In this document: positions 1-18,354 of the stretch, piece by piece | How positions within the stretch are numbered: position 1 is the stretch's first letter | How the letters are laid out: each line of letters begins with the position of its first letter | Assembly (NCBI RefSeq): GCF_036884655.1 | Contig: NC_088342.1 | Location: forward strand, 11,154,001-11,218,000 | Reading direction: 5' to 3' | DNA: 64,000 nucleotides | DNA from: Musa acuminata AAA Group | Taxonomy: Eukaryota > Streptophyta > Magnoliopsida > Zingiberales > Musaceae | Notes under the pieces: generated by a model | The model's database searches: none | What the model was told of the DNA's origin: nothing | The model's input: only the letters and a program-made list of their open reading frames with translations | Position numbers and translations under genes: made by a program

Positions 1-5743
<5,743 letters not shown>

Positions 5744-6507
5744 TTTATGACAAATCTTTTGTCGCTCTTTGTAAAACATGGACTCTGGTACAAAGTAGGG
5801 CGATCATCCTGTTTTAGTTTATTCAATCCCACGTGGGACTCATCAAAATGGCCTTAGGATATTTATCATCATCCTGAAGAATACCAGGACCAGGGCATGG
5901 TTGGTCGTGGGCCACATCCCCCAGCCATGGTTGCAATTGATTTTCTTAATATCCAAGTAAAACTTTTTGAAAGTATTATTATATTGCTTTAGTAGGGTTT
6001 ATAACTTGTGAAAGTTGTGTGCGCCACTCTGTTATCTACAGGGGGGGTGTGCTCCTCTATGATCTCTTCTTACGTATCCATTCTGTGTCCTGGGCTTCGA
6101 TGGGCTGTACCCTTCTTTCCGATATGAACAGAGAGCAACCTTCTGAGTTGCAGCAACGTTGTTGGTACATATCCCGGTCGTCTGGCATGAGGATTCATGC
6201 GTTTGGTAAATTTTTTTTTTTTAAATTAGATCTCATTTTGATGTTATATTGAAAATTCTGATAGTTAATAGAGTATTAATATTTTAATATTTACAGGATA
6301 TTAATATAATTTTTTAAGTTCGAAAATATCCTATAATTTTATGAAGTACTATAAGATTGTCAAAATGATTTACTGAAAAATTAATATGATTTATATTTTT
6401 ATAAGATAAAATTTTATTTATTTATTTTTTAAAAAAATTATTTTATATTTATTTATATGATTATATTTTCTTTATTATATATTTGATCCATATGAAAGGT
6501 TTATATA

Positions 6508-6509
6508 AG

Positions 6510-6546
<37 letters not shown>
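6508..6546. repeat. (TA)n microsatellite
   Basis: Uninterrupted alternating TA run in an AT-rich intergenic stretch downstream of CDC48. Confidence 0.9.
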
Positions 6547-6549
<3 letters not shown>

Positions 6550-6914
6550 CATAAAATATTAAAAATATTGAATGAACTTTGAAATATAATTTTATCAAAC
6601 AATATTTATCTCAATATTTAAAATAATAATAATTTAGAAATATTATTTATCGAAGCATTTCATAACTAACTACGCATTGGATCAAATCTTTCCCATCGAC
6701 TACATATTAAGAATATAAATATATTTTCTAACGCAGTGGATTGGATCGTTGTCCACTTACACTTGTTTCTCTAAATTAATGATGGCTACCTTATTCGTGC
6801 AAGCGTCGAACTTTGATTCCAAAGGGGGCAGCGAATCCACAAGTGATGTGAGCGTTGCGGATCCGCATGGGTCCCGCTGAGACGCCCAGTCGTCGCCTCG
6901 CTAACTTTGAACCT

Positions 6915-6939
6915 GAGAGAGAGAGAGAGAGAGAGAGAG
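6915..6939. repeat. (GA)n microsatellite
   Basis: About twelve GA dinucleotides in the GC-richer patch 6780-7330; GA runs like this are common in plant 5' leaders and promoters, but no gene was found beside it. Confidence 0.9.
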
Positions 6940-8205
6940 GGCTCAACACCATTATTTGGGAGCCATGCAGGTCCCACACCCACACGTGCACTGCTGCCTA
7001 TTTATATGATGTGCCCTCCCATTGAATTGAAGAGAGGGTCCCACGTCCCACCTCCATCTTTGACTTGGGAGCGAAAGCTTGCCGTCCACTTTTTACAGCG
7101 CTGCCTCCCACCCCCCATGGCCTCCCCCGGTTATGGCTTCACGCTGCCTTAGCGATGACATTACATGCCTGCCTATTCGACCTTTTCCAAGCTATGGGTA
7201 CGCCTAGTACATGTGATGTGTCTCAGCATCCATTGACAAGCTATGAGAAAAACAGTGGTCGCACTACTGCAGCTATCATCACTCTCCCTTGTCCCTGCTG
7301 CTTGGGACTCTTAGCCGCCATTTAATGCATCAAAGGGTACATATAGCTCACGTTTTAGTTACGCCCGATCCACTGTGTACATGATCCAAGCTTCTTACCA
7401 TAAATTTGCTACTTATACATTAAAGCAGAGTTAATGCCTGATCCTTGGTGTTCCTTCGAGTGTTATTGATTCATCATCGATATACACAATGCACGTCAAG
7501 TGTGGTTTTGTTATATATCCTGCCTGATCTAGTAAATTAAATTACATGGGACAAATAGTAGTTGCTTGTTGTTGCCTCTTCTTCTCAAGCTAGCTCACAG
7601 CTGGTATCCAGTATCCACTTTGCTCCAAGCTTGATGCGGATCACGGACATGAGACCGCTGTTTCACTATAGATGATTCCGGTTGTCTCTCTCATGTTGTG
7701 ATGGCGTTTCATAGGAAGGGTAAAGATGTCCCTCCCTCCTTCTCTCCCAGTACGAGGTTTAGCGACACCTCAATGAGCAAAATATTCTTCGCTTAATTGC
7801 TTCCACATGATGTGTTTACTCCATCAAATAATATCAACAGTGTCAACCAAGCTGGTGATCCTTTCGTGTTAATCTATCTATCTATCTATCTTTTTTTTCT
7901 TTGATTTCTGAAATCATTACTTACGCATCCAAATTATTAAGTGTCCCACTATTTATGCGGTCTTCCAGAAAATATCTTCAAGTACTACAAATCTGTCATA
8001 TAGTTTTTCTTCCTAAATTTTACAATTTGAATTAAGTTTTTTTTTTTTGATGAATTATTTTTCTTGAAATAAAAAAAAAAATGAAAATGAAAGACAACAA
8101 CAACATGTCGGGGGAGAAAACCTCGAAATCCAAATATCAACAACAAGCCATAAGCCACAAAGGCTGATGCAAGATTTATGTGGCTTTCTACTTCTTGCTT
8201 ATGAA

Positions 8206-8231
8206 GTAGAGTAGAGTAGAGTAGAGTAGAG
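8206..8231. repeat. (GTAGA)n short tandem repeat
   Basis: Five consecutive copies of the pentamer GTAGA. Confidence 0.85.
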
Positions 8232-11200
8232 AGAGAAAACTAATTTTTTTTTTACGACATGAGAATAAACACATAAAAGAAATGAAATATTCACTTGAAT
8301 TAAGTTAAACCTAAATCTAAACTCATTTCCATATTTAACCGCTGAGAAATTGTTTTCGCAATCCTCTTGCGTATATTTTCTCATGCCTTAATTTTACCGA
8401 CATCTTAAGATACATATGATGTTTATAGAAAAACTAGATCTTAATCGATCGAGTATTCTTTTCATGTTTGAATATTTGTAGTTCTTCCAACAATTTGATT
8501 CACATCATAACTCAACACATAAGAAAATGTGATCCCAATCATAGAGCGAGAATAGAACAAAATCTAAAGATAAGGTTGGCAGCTAAGAAACACTCCATCT
8601 TCTCTCTTTAACTCTCATCATTTATTTGACGAGCCAAAGGAGGAATGGAATGGAAGGAAAGAGAAAGAAGAGGAGGATGGATGGACCACACGCACGGGTG
8701 GCCGAAACACTCGGTGAGCTGTGAGAGGCCGTAGTAGTTTGGGCGCTCCCTTCCATGGATTCCCGCTGTCGGTGTCCCCTCCTCCCACTGCTATCAGACA
8801 AAACCCTACTGCACAACTCCTCCTGCATCCCTTCCCTTTTCTTCTTCAATCTTCTGATACTCCCAACTTGTGTTCTCATCATAAATGCAGATGCCATGGC
8901 TCGAACTTACCTCCCTCTCTCTTACCATTTATGATACCACTCACCTTATATATATATATATGTATGAAAGGGTGAAATGAGATGGTGCTTACAAAAAAGA
9001 TTTCGGACCATAATGGAGATGTCACGCATCGACCATTTCTTCATTTCGGACAACACTCATCCTGTGGAAGGAATTGATAGCTTCAACTAGAAAGAGTTAC
9101 CACATTTTTTCCTTTTACCATGCATGTATGTGGCCCTACAATCGTTTCACGTACATGGGCTTTTCTTCCTTTGCACTGCATCTGACAGCACCCTTCCTAT
9201 AGCTAGTTTTGTTGCATGGTCATGACTTGGTGTTTTGCAATGCTTCTTCAACAAGGTTAAAGCATTCAGAATTCCCAAAAATACTAGTTTTGAATTGGAA
9301 CCATAGTAACAACAATTTATTTAGTTCAATCATAGTCTGTTCACTTCTCAAATTGCTTCTGCACATGTGAACGAACAGATCATTTGTCAGGAGAAATACC
9401 TCTTAAAGTATTGTCGTATGCTCACTTCTGTCATTAATTATTAGGATCTACTTGTTGATTTCATGTTTTTTAATCGAAGTGGATTGGAAAATAATGAAAG
9501 GTCCGGTCCAGACAAGAAAATAAACAATGGTTAATGGTGGAGTACTTCAACTTCTTGAGAGCTTCATATTCCAATGGTTAATGGAGTACTTCAACCAAGA
9601 AGAGCAACTCCAAGGTTTATCCTCATATCTACTCCACTTTTGTGAACGATCATTTACAGTAGCAACATGCAAATCCAATCTTGGCTTGGTTGGTAGAACC
9701 CTAACTCAGTATATTACATTAACAACACTGGATTACTGACAACATCTGGCTAATCATAAACACGTAGAATTAATTGCTTCAGCAAACAGCCAGAAACACA
9801 TCCTCAAGTCCATCATTGCCATTTTACCGACTAGCGGTCAATATTCATTCCGGTCCAGTTGTCCTGACAAGTGTAGCTGTTACTGCTGTACTAAATTGTA
9901 CTCGCGATGAAGTTTTTGATGAGATTATGTAACCAATAATTTATGATGACAACATGTAATTAAGGAATCTGAAAATGATTGTCACATGATGAAAGCATTT
10001 GTTTATCAGTGTGATTAAGTACAGCATTATCATACCGAATTAATCTTTCTTTAACTTTCACTTTCCGCCAAAGTCCTGCACTATGATCCATATCCATCAG
10101 ATGAGTAGAACTTGAATTTGCAGAGCAACAGGAAGTACAAGATCTACATTTCCAGTAGGAATCACCCACAGTGGCAAAAGAGCCACAGCAACCCAACCCA
10201 CCCACCCAGTCACCATGACCAAGAAAGTAAAGGAAAAGGTAAAGAAGAAAAGCCTACTGCCGACGACAAAAAGGATATACACATTTGACCGATCAGTAAT
10301 CTTCTCTTGGACTCCACAAGTCCATATTAGATGCATGTAAACGACCATCACGTACTTGTCTCTGTCATGTTGCCATCGCCAGCTCTGTAATGATCATTTG
10401 GCTGTCAGAAATTATCGACTTAATTACCAGGATGTTCGATCTCGCAGTTTCTGTTCGTGCGACGGTATCAAGTGATGAGCCGATTGTACTGGAAACAGAC
10501 GTCCAGCTTGAGCATGAGCTTCACACGGCTGCGGGATGAAAGCCAAGGCATACTGATATGACAGCACCTGCATCGTGGTCGTTTGAGTTCTCCTCATCCT
10601 CTCACCGTCAGAGGGTAAAGACACGCGTCAGATCACTCATAGCGGTATGGATGCCTCTTTCGTTCTTGCTATCTCATCCAAGCTAAGCTCGGTCGCATGG
10701 ATGCATGGAATTGGGCATGGAGAGATGGCAGCTGAGAAGCTCTCATGCACACCAAGCTTATTGAGTACCAAATCCAGGTTATTTTTCGATGGTGAACTGT
10801 TGGAGCGGTGGCTGCAAATCTGAAACCAGAATGGAGACATGAACTGTAGGCGCGAAGACAAACTCGGCATTCATTTTCCTGATGAAGAAGATGACATGAA
10901 ACCGCTTCTGCGATCGGATATCGTTAAGACTCGTTCTAACATCAAACTGTAACTTTGATGTGGTGCCTTTCTTTCTTCGATCATCTCAAGAAGAACGTGT
11001 TAGTTCGGGTTTTAACATCATATTCGATATGATTGCTCGGTACCTAACGCTCCCTACTAGTTAAATATTCTTAAAACAATGATAGTACAAGATATCTTCT
11101 CTGGACGATAGGATCCATTGTTTCTACGAAGGGAAAGCAGGAGAGAGAGAGAGAGAGCAAAGAACTCCAAAGGGTAGGCAGGAAAAACAAATGATAAGAA

Positions 11201-11556
11201 AGAAAGTAAACTAAGTTGGAAGAAGCTCGTCTTTGGAGTACCTGCTTCACATCACATGTAACTTCTCTTACTTGGTGTCCAGATGTACCAGATGTGGATC
11301 CAAATTGCCAGAGTCAGTCAAGCACACCTCTGCACAAGTAAATAACAACATAAAGAACAAAAGCAACTTGCGATATCGATGTGCACCGCATAGCCATTAG
11401 AATTAAGTTCCATGATTTATGTTCAACGAGATATACATGAGTTGTATGGCCTCGTGAGCTACATTTCCCAGAACTAAAGCTCCTCCACATATCACGCGGA
11501 ATGTAGTAAGTACTACAACGTGTACATCTCTTCCATGTCCTCCTCATAAACAAGTA

Positions 11557-11709
11557 TCAGAGATCGCCGCGATCACTCCAGCAAACCAGCATCATGATGC
11601 ACCGCCGGAGTATGTAGAACCGAGCCTTCTGCTCCCTCACCAGCAGCCGGCACCGGCGGCTAAACGAGGGGCACGGCAAGCCCTCCTCTGATCTCTTCGC
11701 CGTCGCCAT
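11557..11709 (-). CDS. RTFL: DVL/ROTUNDIFOLIA-like small peptide
   Basis: A 50-codon intronless gene, easy to miss because of its size. The product starts MATAKRSEEGLPCPSF and its C-terminal two thirds carries the family signature: a basic Cys-rich start (SRRCRLLVREQKARFYI), then LRRCIMMLVCW, ending SDRGDL. Family knowledge: DVL/RTFL peptides are plant-specific, sit at the plasma membrane and limit polar cell proliferation, so overexpression shortens organs. The start is the first ATG in frame, and the residues before the conserved domain fit the variable N-terminus of the family. A TATA-like box lies about 83 bp upstream of the ATG. A longer open frame overlaps in another frame (11637-11945) but has low-complexity basic composition and no family match. 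Next genes are 1.3 kb and 5.8 kb away. Confidence 0.93.
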   Translation of the reverse strand: MATAKRSEEGLPCPSFSRRCRLLVREQKARFYILRRCIMMLVCWSDRGDL

Positions 11710-11791
11710 CTCCTTCGCTTCTGAGATGGTGCGATGAAACTAGTAGGGAAGAGGAAAGGAGCTGAAAAGGAAAAGAGACGGTGGTGCTTCT

Positions 11792-11797
11792 TTATAA
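11792..11797 (-). promoter_or_regulatory. Putative TATA box of the RTFL-like gene
   Basis: Minus-strand TTATAA-type box (AGTTATAAA) about 83 bp before the ATG at 11709, giving a predicted short leader of about 50 bases. Position and sequence fit; the transcription start is inferred. Confidence 0.5.
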
Positions 11798-12275
11798 CTT
11801 GTGCTTGTGGCTGCTGCTTTTGGAACATGAGAGGTCTCTCATCACACAGCAAATGACTTGAGAGCTGTGTTTCCACCATGTCAGCGATGGTGGCAGTCTT
11901 CCACGCGCGGTGATAGTAGCTGACAATGCGTGGGGTCCCAGACACACGGGTGTGGGTCTAGATGATTAAATTGGCTGTTGTGGCTGCCATCACGCATCAC
12001 GTTGCTGTTGATCTAAGACAAGATATCGACTTGCTTCTTTTGTTTTTGGACAGAAAATGAACTCAGACCGATAACAAAAGTAGTCGACCACAGTCTTTCT
12101 TATTGAGCAAATCTTATGGACTTCCGATAGTCAAAAGACATTTTTGGATTTTCTTTCGATTCAAATGAGACTAATCGTTAAACTGAATAGAAGAAATGAT
12201 AAGGACAACATCTTGGAAGACGAAAAAGGATAATGTAATGAATGCACTTTGAATCTTTTTTATCATAATTTTACC

Positions 12276-12276
<1 letters not shown>

Positions 12277-12322
<46 letters not shown>
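12277..12322. repeat. (TA)n(CA)n compound microsatellite
   Basis: About 17 TA units followed by about six CA units. Confidence 0.88.
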
Positions 12323-13028
12323 ATTAAATTCCTACATCTTGCTGGGGTCTGACACACAAGGAGAGAAGCTCAAATTGGGAGGACATGAGAGAGCAGGACG
12401 GGTTACTATCAGATGTGGTGCAGAAGGTCAACATAATAGTGGAAGACTGTGGAATGATTCAGTTCATAGCATGTTAAGGTTGAAAATTTGTCTCACTTGG
12501 ATTCCGGTCTCGATGTCCACAAAACCGATAAAGAGTACAGACCGCAGGTTTTGATTTGGGTTGGGACCAGAATAACCTCAGAACAAGGGAAGAAGGGCTA
12601 TGGACACAGTCATTTTGGGCGATCGAGAAACAAGAACTAACTACACACCTAATCTAATTTCAATTAGTACAAGTAATGTTGTTTGAGAAGAGTATTTTTA
12701 TCAGACTATATGGAAATAATAATATGAACCAAAATCATATATGATCTCTCTGTCCTCCCTGTGGAGTTTTACCGGCCTCCTATAAATATCATAGATGGGA
12801 AATTTTAGATTACATAAATCACACAACTAAACTCCCATAAACCAAAATACTGACTCGAGTAAGAAGAATGCAGAGCTACATCAAAAACCTGGCGAAATGA
12901 CAAGGAGAATCAGATCCATTTATGCAGATGAGTAATTGTAGAATGGGTTTCCACTTTGTCAGTATGGTCACAGCCACAGCAGTCAGGCTCTCATGAATAT
13001 TAACCCAATCGACAAAAGAAAATGGAGT

Positions 13029-13443
13029 TCACCTTCTCTGGACTGGCTTGTAGAGCACAACTGTAACGTACTTTGACCGGACACGGTGGGTGATCCCTAG
13101 AGCTACAACAGATCTCGGGCCATCTTGGTTCCCTATGTAGAGGTGATTCAGGATCACATTTTGAGGCATGGAAAGACTGCTTGGATCGTCTTGGCCGTGG
13201 GGGTAGTTCAGCAACGTATGGTGCAGATGGGTAGGAACAAGTGGAGGCTCTCGAGCTTCATCTTCATTTCCCGGTATCGGGTTGTTGTAGCTTGAATCGG
13301 GCGACCTTGGTACTTCGAAGCCTACGACACTGCCTCCTTCCTGCACTATGAGTGTTCTTTTTTACAAGGCAAATTAAGCTGGTCGAAGATTGACCGAGCT
13401 AAGAGATAGCACTTACATGATCACCTCCATCGGTGCGATCCAT
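13029..13443 (-). CDS. KINB3: SnRK1 regulatory subunit beta-3 (AKINbeta3)
   Basis: Plant-specific short beta subunit of SnRK1, the SNF1/AMPK-type energy-sensing kinase. Coding exons are 13417-13443 (MDRTDGGDH) and 13029-13340, joined in phase 0 across a 76-bp GT..AG intron; the product is 112 residues, matching the roughly 110 of the family. After a variable start it has [19 protein letters not shown], an acidic linker, [16 protein letters not shown] and then the ASC (AMPK beta C-terminal) module with [26 protein letters not shown] and the terminal YKPVQRR. Like other beta-3 proteins it lacks the carbohydrate-binding domain and the N-myristoylation site of beta-1/2. The stop codon follows QRR directly. 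A second intron probably interrupts the 5' leader. Confidence 0.95.
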
Positions 13444-16400
13444 GATTCGGGAAAGCCGAGTGACAGCAACAGTGATATGCCTGTAATGAAACCAAAACAA
13501 TATGCTTATTGAGGTAAATAATAAGTACTGATAAAATATAAGGTGGAAATATGAAAACAAGCATCCAATTTACACCACAAATTTAATGACAATATCTGAT
13601 AAGATAAGCTTTCATCTGGTTGTGACCAAACGAGTGTCATTTGATACCAGTCTGATGCAAAGCGTTACTAGATCAAATCAAGATGTTCAGCTTTTAAATG
13701 ATATAAACATTTTCTATAGAAATCCAAGATCGAGAGAGATTGACACAAGAACCAGGCAAAAACAAGAAGAGAAACCAACACGTCTTTTTGACATCAGAAC
13801 CACCAAAGTAAAGCTATTGTATAAGCTGTATAGTCCAAGAAGGCTGCTCTAAAGAAACAATTAAACATTTTTGTTTCGCATACAAAGTGTGACTTGTTTG
13901 CTACTGATCAGGAAAGATTGGGTTCTACACTTATTTAAATTGTCTCATGAGTTGTTTTCACAAAATAAAATGCTACTGAAGTTAGTTAGGTAAATAATCT
14001 TCCACAACTAGTCATTACTAAATGTACCTACAAAATGAAGTTACTAAAAAATATGTACTAAATGCACAAGGCTCCCACAAATGCTCTTGGGATGGTCAAT
14101 CTTTGCAACCTTACCACCGTAAATGAAGTTACTAACAGAGTCCAAAAAAATAGCTCATGCTTTTCTGCTGCTTTGGTTAACAAATTTGCTTTTGTATTTC
14201 TAAATCAGGTGGATACTTCATGGCTCTTATCCTTGAAGCTCTTGTGGATTACTTCCCTCATGAAGAAATAGTTGATTTTCTAAACTGTCTCAAAGAAATA
14301 CCTAAATATTTCAAAGCATTTTATGTATATAAATGGGGAGATTATATCTCTTATATACCAGATAAAAGAACTACATATCATTTCCGTAATCCACTGTAAT
14401 AATAAGGAATTTTCAGTAGTGACCATTTTCCTTTTGTACTAGAGGATGCCTAAAAACTCATGCATCAGGCATGATCCATAAAGTCGCAGCCTCAATCATT
14501 CATCAACCAATTTGACATCGTAACAAGCTACATGAATATAGACATGATTGTATGACCATGAGAGCAATTTGGAAAATTCAGCCTAGTCTTGAGAAACTTG
14601 TATGTTCATTTGTGAAATAATCATATCCATAGTAGTCATAGACAATGGCTACTACAGGTTCCAAGGTGTGAGAACCAGTAACAGAGAGACTATTCTTTTG
14701 AACTGCCTATAAGGACTGTTTGAATGCATAAGCCTCAACAGAACAATTTAACGTTGAATATAAACAAACAAAAAAAAAAGAAAGAAACCACTTATTATAA
14801 AGTGCAATCAGAAAAGAAAAAGATTTATCTAAATATAAAAGAAATCATGTATGTTGCCTTCTAATCCTTGGTAGCTAAAGAACTTATCATTGTCTATCAT
14901 ACTACAGTCGAAAGGGTAACAGAGTGCAAGAGGCAAGAGACCATAGCCAATGGCGGGTTTGGGAGAGTCAAACATAGCAACTAGACTGAACCCTTTTCAT
15001 AAATTATTAACATTGAACTATGATGCTTGGACCTGCTGCACTTAGTATCAAAACAACAGGATGCTACGTTAGTAAGTGGTATATTAATTGAATTCATCCA
15101 AAACCAGACCAGGAGCTTGTCGTCAATTCCAACCTATTTGCTTTGCTGGAAAAGGGGAAAAGAAAAGAGCAATGGCAGTAAGTGAACACTGTTGTCTGTC
15201 ATTGAGGCTCAATAACCAAAGAAAAAGAGGTGCATGCCTGGCCTGCCTCCACTTGCCCACCACCCACATATGATGCATGCAAGAGAGAGGACAGGATATA
15301 CAATCCCACAACATGAATCAAAATACTGTTAGATCCAGTGCACTGGGAATTACATTACTCCTAGGAATTCTTACATATTAACTGTCCAAAAATAAATTTA
15401 GAAAAAAAAAGAAAAGAGAAGACAACATAGCAATCCAAGAGAGCAGAAAAGATTGAAAGATCTTTTTATAAGTCATCATGCAAGAAATGATTACAAAGTA
15501 TCTTCTAGATATCTTAAAATATTGTGATAAATACTTACAAAAAAATTATTTTGAAGAAGCAGTAGACATGTATTCAAGAAGGATCCCAGAAACATCATAA
15601 CTTGCATATAGCTGGTACAGATATAGAAAGCTACAGAGAGCATCCTTGTTTCACATATTCTGCTCCAAAATATTTTCCAAGGTTATCATAGGAGAGAATT
15701 TGCTCCTCATACTCCATTTTACATTTTCAACATTTTTATTTTGATAACCTAATTCTGACTTCCTTGTAGGTAGTTCCAGTTAACTTTCCCTATCCTTATA
15801 TCATGGTTCGCCTTATCAGTTCGTACCACTGTACCGACCAACCAATGGTACAGTATGTACCAACGCACCGACACACTGTATGATGGGGTGTATTGATAGA
15901 CTGGTATGTACCGCCCATACCAATCTTCTATTGGACCAGTACATACTGTTCGTATCGAGCGGGACACCATGGTACAGTGAACCTTGCTTTATATAACATT
16001 CATTTCACTCCATTAATAATGACTCCCATGTAATTAAGCATTCTTTAATCCATGCCCTTGTTCTCCAAACCATACATAAGAATCTACATGCATGATTTTA
16101 TGTATGTTCTTATCATGTTCCATACATTTACATTATGACAATAATTTTTTTTTTATGTTTTTGTATAAATTGTTGAGCACAAGAACATTCTTTCACGGTC
16201 AACTTCTTACTGTATTTGCATGCATCCAACATATCAAGGATTGTTCAAGGTGCAAACTCCAAAGCACACCTCACTTCATACCATACATGGCAACCACCAC
16301 TTGCACAACTTGCAGTAATAACAAGGTGCTACCATGAAACGCAAGCCAATGCCTCGTGCTGACCATATTTACAACATTATACCATCATGATACAGGTGTA

Positions 16401-17650
16401 TATTTAGTGCCCAGGATGAGGTCAACACTCTCACTCCCTAAACACTGCCTACTTGAACAATTGTGAGGTTTTCCATTATAGCAAACGGTTGAAAAAGAAA
16501 ATTCATATTTCATCTCATAGGTCTAAAAGGATAAAGGAAAATGTACACAAGACAAGAAGAACATGATTCAATAAAAATAATTAGTGAAAAAGTGTGATTA
16601 ATAAATATGGCTAGTTTGAAATTTGAGATATTAAGATGAAAGCAAAATGTCATGGCTCAACATTCACAGTAAAGTACCAATTAACCAACTGCACAACAGT
16701 TACCATAAAATAAACACCATAAAAACCATTTGAACAATCAAAACGACAATAACAAAAACATCTACACGAGAATAGTCTGAGATCTCCTAGGTACACTGAA
16801 TCTTTCACAGGCCAGTGAAGATTGTCCAATTTAAACAAGCATTAAGAAAGATTTTAGATCAATGACAACCACATGGGATTTCAACAGTTAAATATAAAAC
16901 AAAGGGAAATTGCTGCATAATGTTAAACAAACTAAAAGAGGATTTTTCTGCACTGTGTTACACAAACTAAAAGAAGATTAAGAGATAGCTACACAAGTAA
17001 AGCAAGTTCAATAACAAAACAGAGAAGGCTGTCTCCAACAGGAACAATTCAGTTGTCGTTTATGAACTAAGCAACTATTAAAAAAAAGGATATAGATAGC
17101 AGTAACTACATGTCTATAAACTATTTGTTTTTGGTAGTGCCTTTTCTAAACTAGGTACAATATAGATAGAAAATAAAAAAAGGAACCATGGAAAGCGAAA
17201 TCTCTGCTTGAATAACTACGCATGCAACGTCAAAATTTTCTATCACAAATCAGAAAGCAGAAACTCCCACATAAAAAAGAAACAACTGAAAAGAAAGCAA
17301 TCGAACAAGTATAGTATGAGCGAAAACAATTTGAAAGCCACATGAACAATCTCAACACCAGGACGCAACAGCTCCACTCTCCATTCGTCATGGAAATCTG
17401 CCCGCGATCTGGAGAGACGAAGGTGTAGCATCGAAGAGGAAAGCGACTTCAAAAAGGAAAGGAGGGCGGAGGTAACAAGGGAAACGGTCGATCGGAAGAA
17501 GAAGTACCAGCGCTGCGTCTCAGTCGGTGGGCGATAACGTCAGATCCTCTGTCTCTGCCGGTGGTAAGGGCTCCGGTGTCCGGCGATTTCCTCGGTAGAC
17601 CACCTGTTCCTCCCTTGTTCTTCTTCCCTTTCTCCCCCTTCGATTAGGGC
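13444..17650 (-). other. Probable 5' UTR and 4-kb leader intron of KINB3
   Basis: Immediately upstream of the KINB3 ATG is a 37-base leader piece (13444-13480) preceded by a good acceptor (TTCATTACAG). The nearest GC-rich, promoter-like stretch with a fitting donor (CGCTG then GTACTTC, donor at 17507) is at 17508-17650. I infer a non-coding first exon there and a leader intron of about 4.0 kb, 13481-17507. That interval is AT-rich and has no recognisable coding exon, which fits. Transcript evidence is needed to prove the link; the exact 5' end is not determined. Confidence 0.45.
15790..15980. repeat. Possible MITE-like GGTAC-rich short repeat
   Basis: A 190-bp patch dense in GTACC/GGTAC words (for example CTGGTATGTACCGCCC and its partial inverse ACCAGTACATACTG), unlike the flanking AT-rich sequence. 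The imperfect inverted repeats suggest a short non-autonomous element inside the presumed KINB3 leader intron. No clear terminal repeats or target duplication could be fixed. Confidence 0.35.
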
Positions 17651-18354
17651 ATGAACGATGCAGAGGACGGAATAAGGCGAACAAAGAAATGGCCGGATCC
17701 GATCCGATAAGCGTCGTGATTGAAGAAAACGGATCGTTGTTTCGGGGTCTAAAACGGCAAAGCCATGCTTGGTGGGGTATCACACAATAGACCGTGCCCC
17801 GTGTCCACTGACTACGTATCAACGAGGAGGGCCAAAAGAACCCAAGCAGTCCCCCATGCTGCGAGTCAGGGTGGACAAATTGGATAGTCCGAGCCCAACT
17901 CAGCCCCTCCGATCTCACGTTTCTGGGTTGGGTTAACTAGATTGGAATCGATGAGCATCAAGTGGACTGTATACAGTGATCTACTGGTTCTGACTCCAAT
18001 TCAGTGATTTCAAGCTGATTGTATACTGTTCTTGAATCAGCGTGAATCAATGTAGAAAATGAGGCAAAGCACACAATTGCATCAGCTCTTTACAACCATT
18101 AACCTTGTAATATAAGTGTGTTCCATATAATGAGTAAAAGGAAATAAGCATAAAGTCTCCAACCATAACCTACACTCAAAATATTCATGGCTCACCGGGA
18201 AATCTCATAGTGATAACCTACCTCATAAATACATACATAATACGCTGAAAACCCACCCAACCCATACAGTGCCTCCAAATAAGACAGACGTGAAGCAATA
18301 TAACTCTGTACTATAGCTGCGATTCTATCGGGAAATATATCATCAGCTGCAAAT
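17651..18354. other. Spacer between KINB3 5' end and the carbonic anhydrase 3' end
   Basis: 17651-17930 is moderately GC-rich and probably promoter sequence of KINB3; 17931-18354 is AT-rich and includes the 3' UTR of the carbonic anhydrase gene. An open frame at 17520-17918 (-) looks like a by-product of base composition. Confidence 0.5.

Larger units (their letters stand above)
5744..11556. other. Intergenic region, no gene recognised
   Basis: The CDC48 3' UTR probably occupies the first few hundred bases. Beyond it, 6200-6780 is very AT-rich, 6780-7330 is more GC-rich and holds a GA run, and 8600-8960 is pyrimidine-rich with a 59-codon open frame starting at 8756 that I cannot assign. The stretch 10030-10900 has several short open frames on both strands without recognisable motifs. 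No tRNA or known miRNA sequence was found by eye. Confidence 0.5.
11710..13028. other. Intergenic: RTFL promoter and KINB3 3' UTR
   Basis: Holds the promoter of the RTFL-like gene at its left end and probably the 3' UTR of the SnRK1 beta-3 gene at its right end. Between them is a TA/CA microsatellite and a 101-codon plus-strand open frame (12249-12554) whose start runs through that microsatellite; it is not a credible gene. Confidence 0.5.

Noticed and set aside
8721..8975. Possible small gene or miRNA precursor in the 8.6-9.0 kb patch
   Set aside because: Read on both strands without finding a known peptide family, a miRNA family sequence or splice partners.
10637..10870. Open frames on both strands at 10.6-10.9 kb
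   Set aside because: Short, with no recognisable domain; may belong to a transcript but cannot be supported.
11637..11945. 102-codon minus-strand frame at the RTFL locus
   Set aside because: Low-complexity basic translation; the shorter frame at 11557-11709 carries the conserved DVL signature.
12249..12554. 101-codon plus-strand frame
   Set aside because: Its first third translates a TA/CA microsatellite; no family match.
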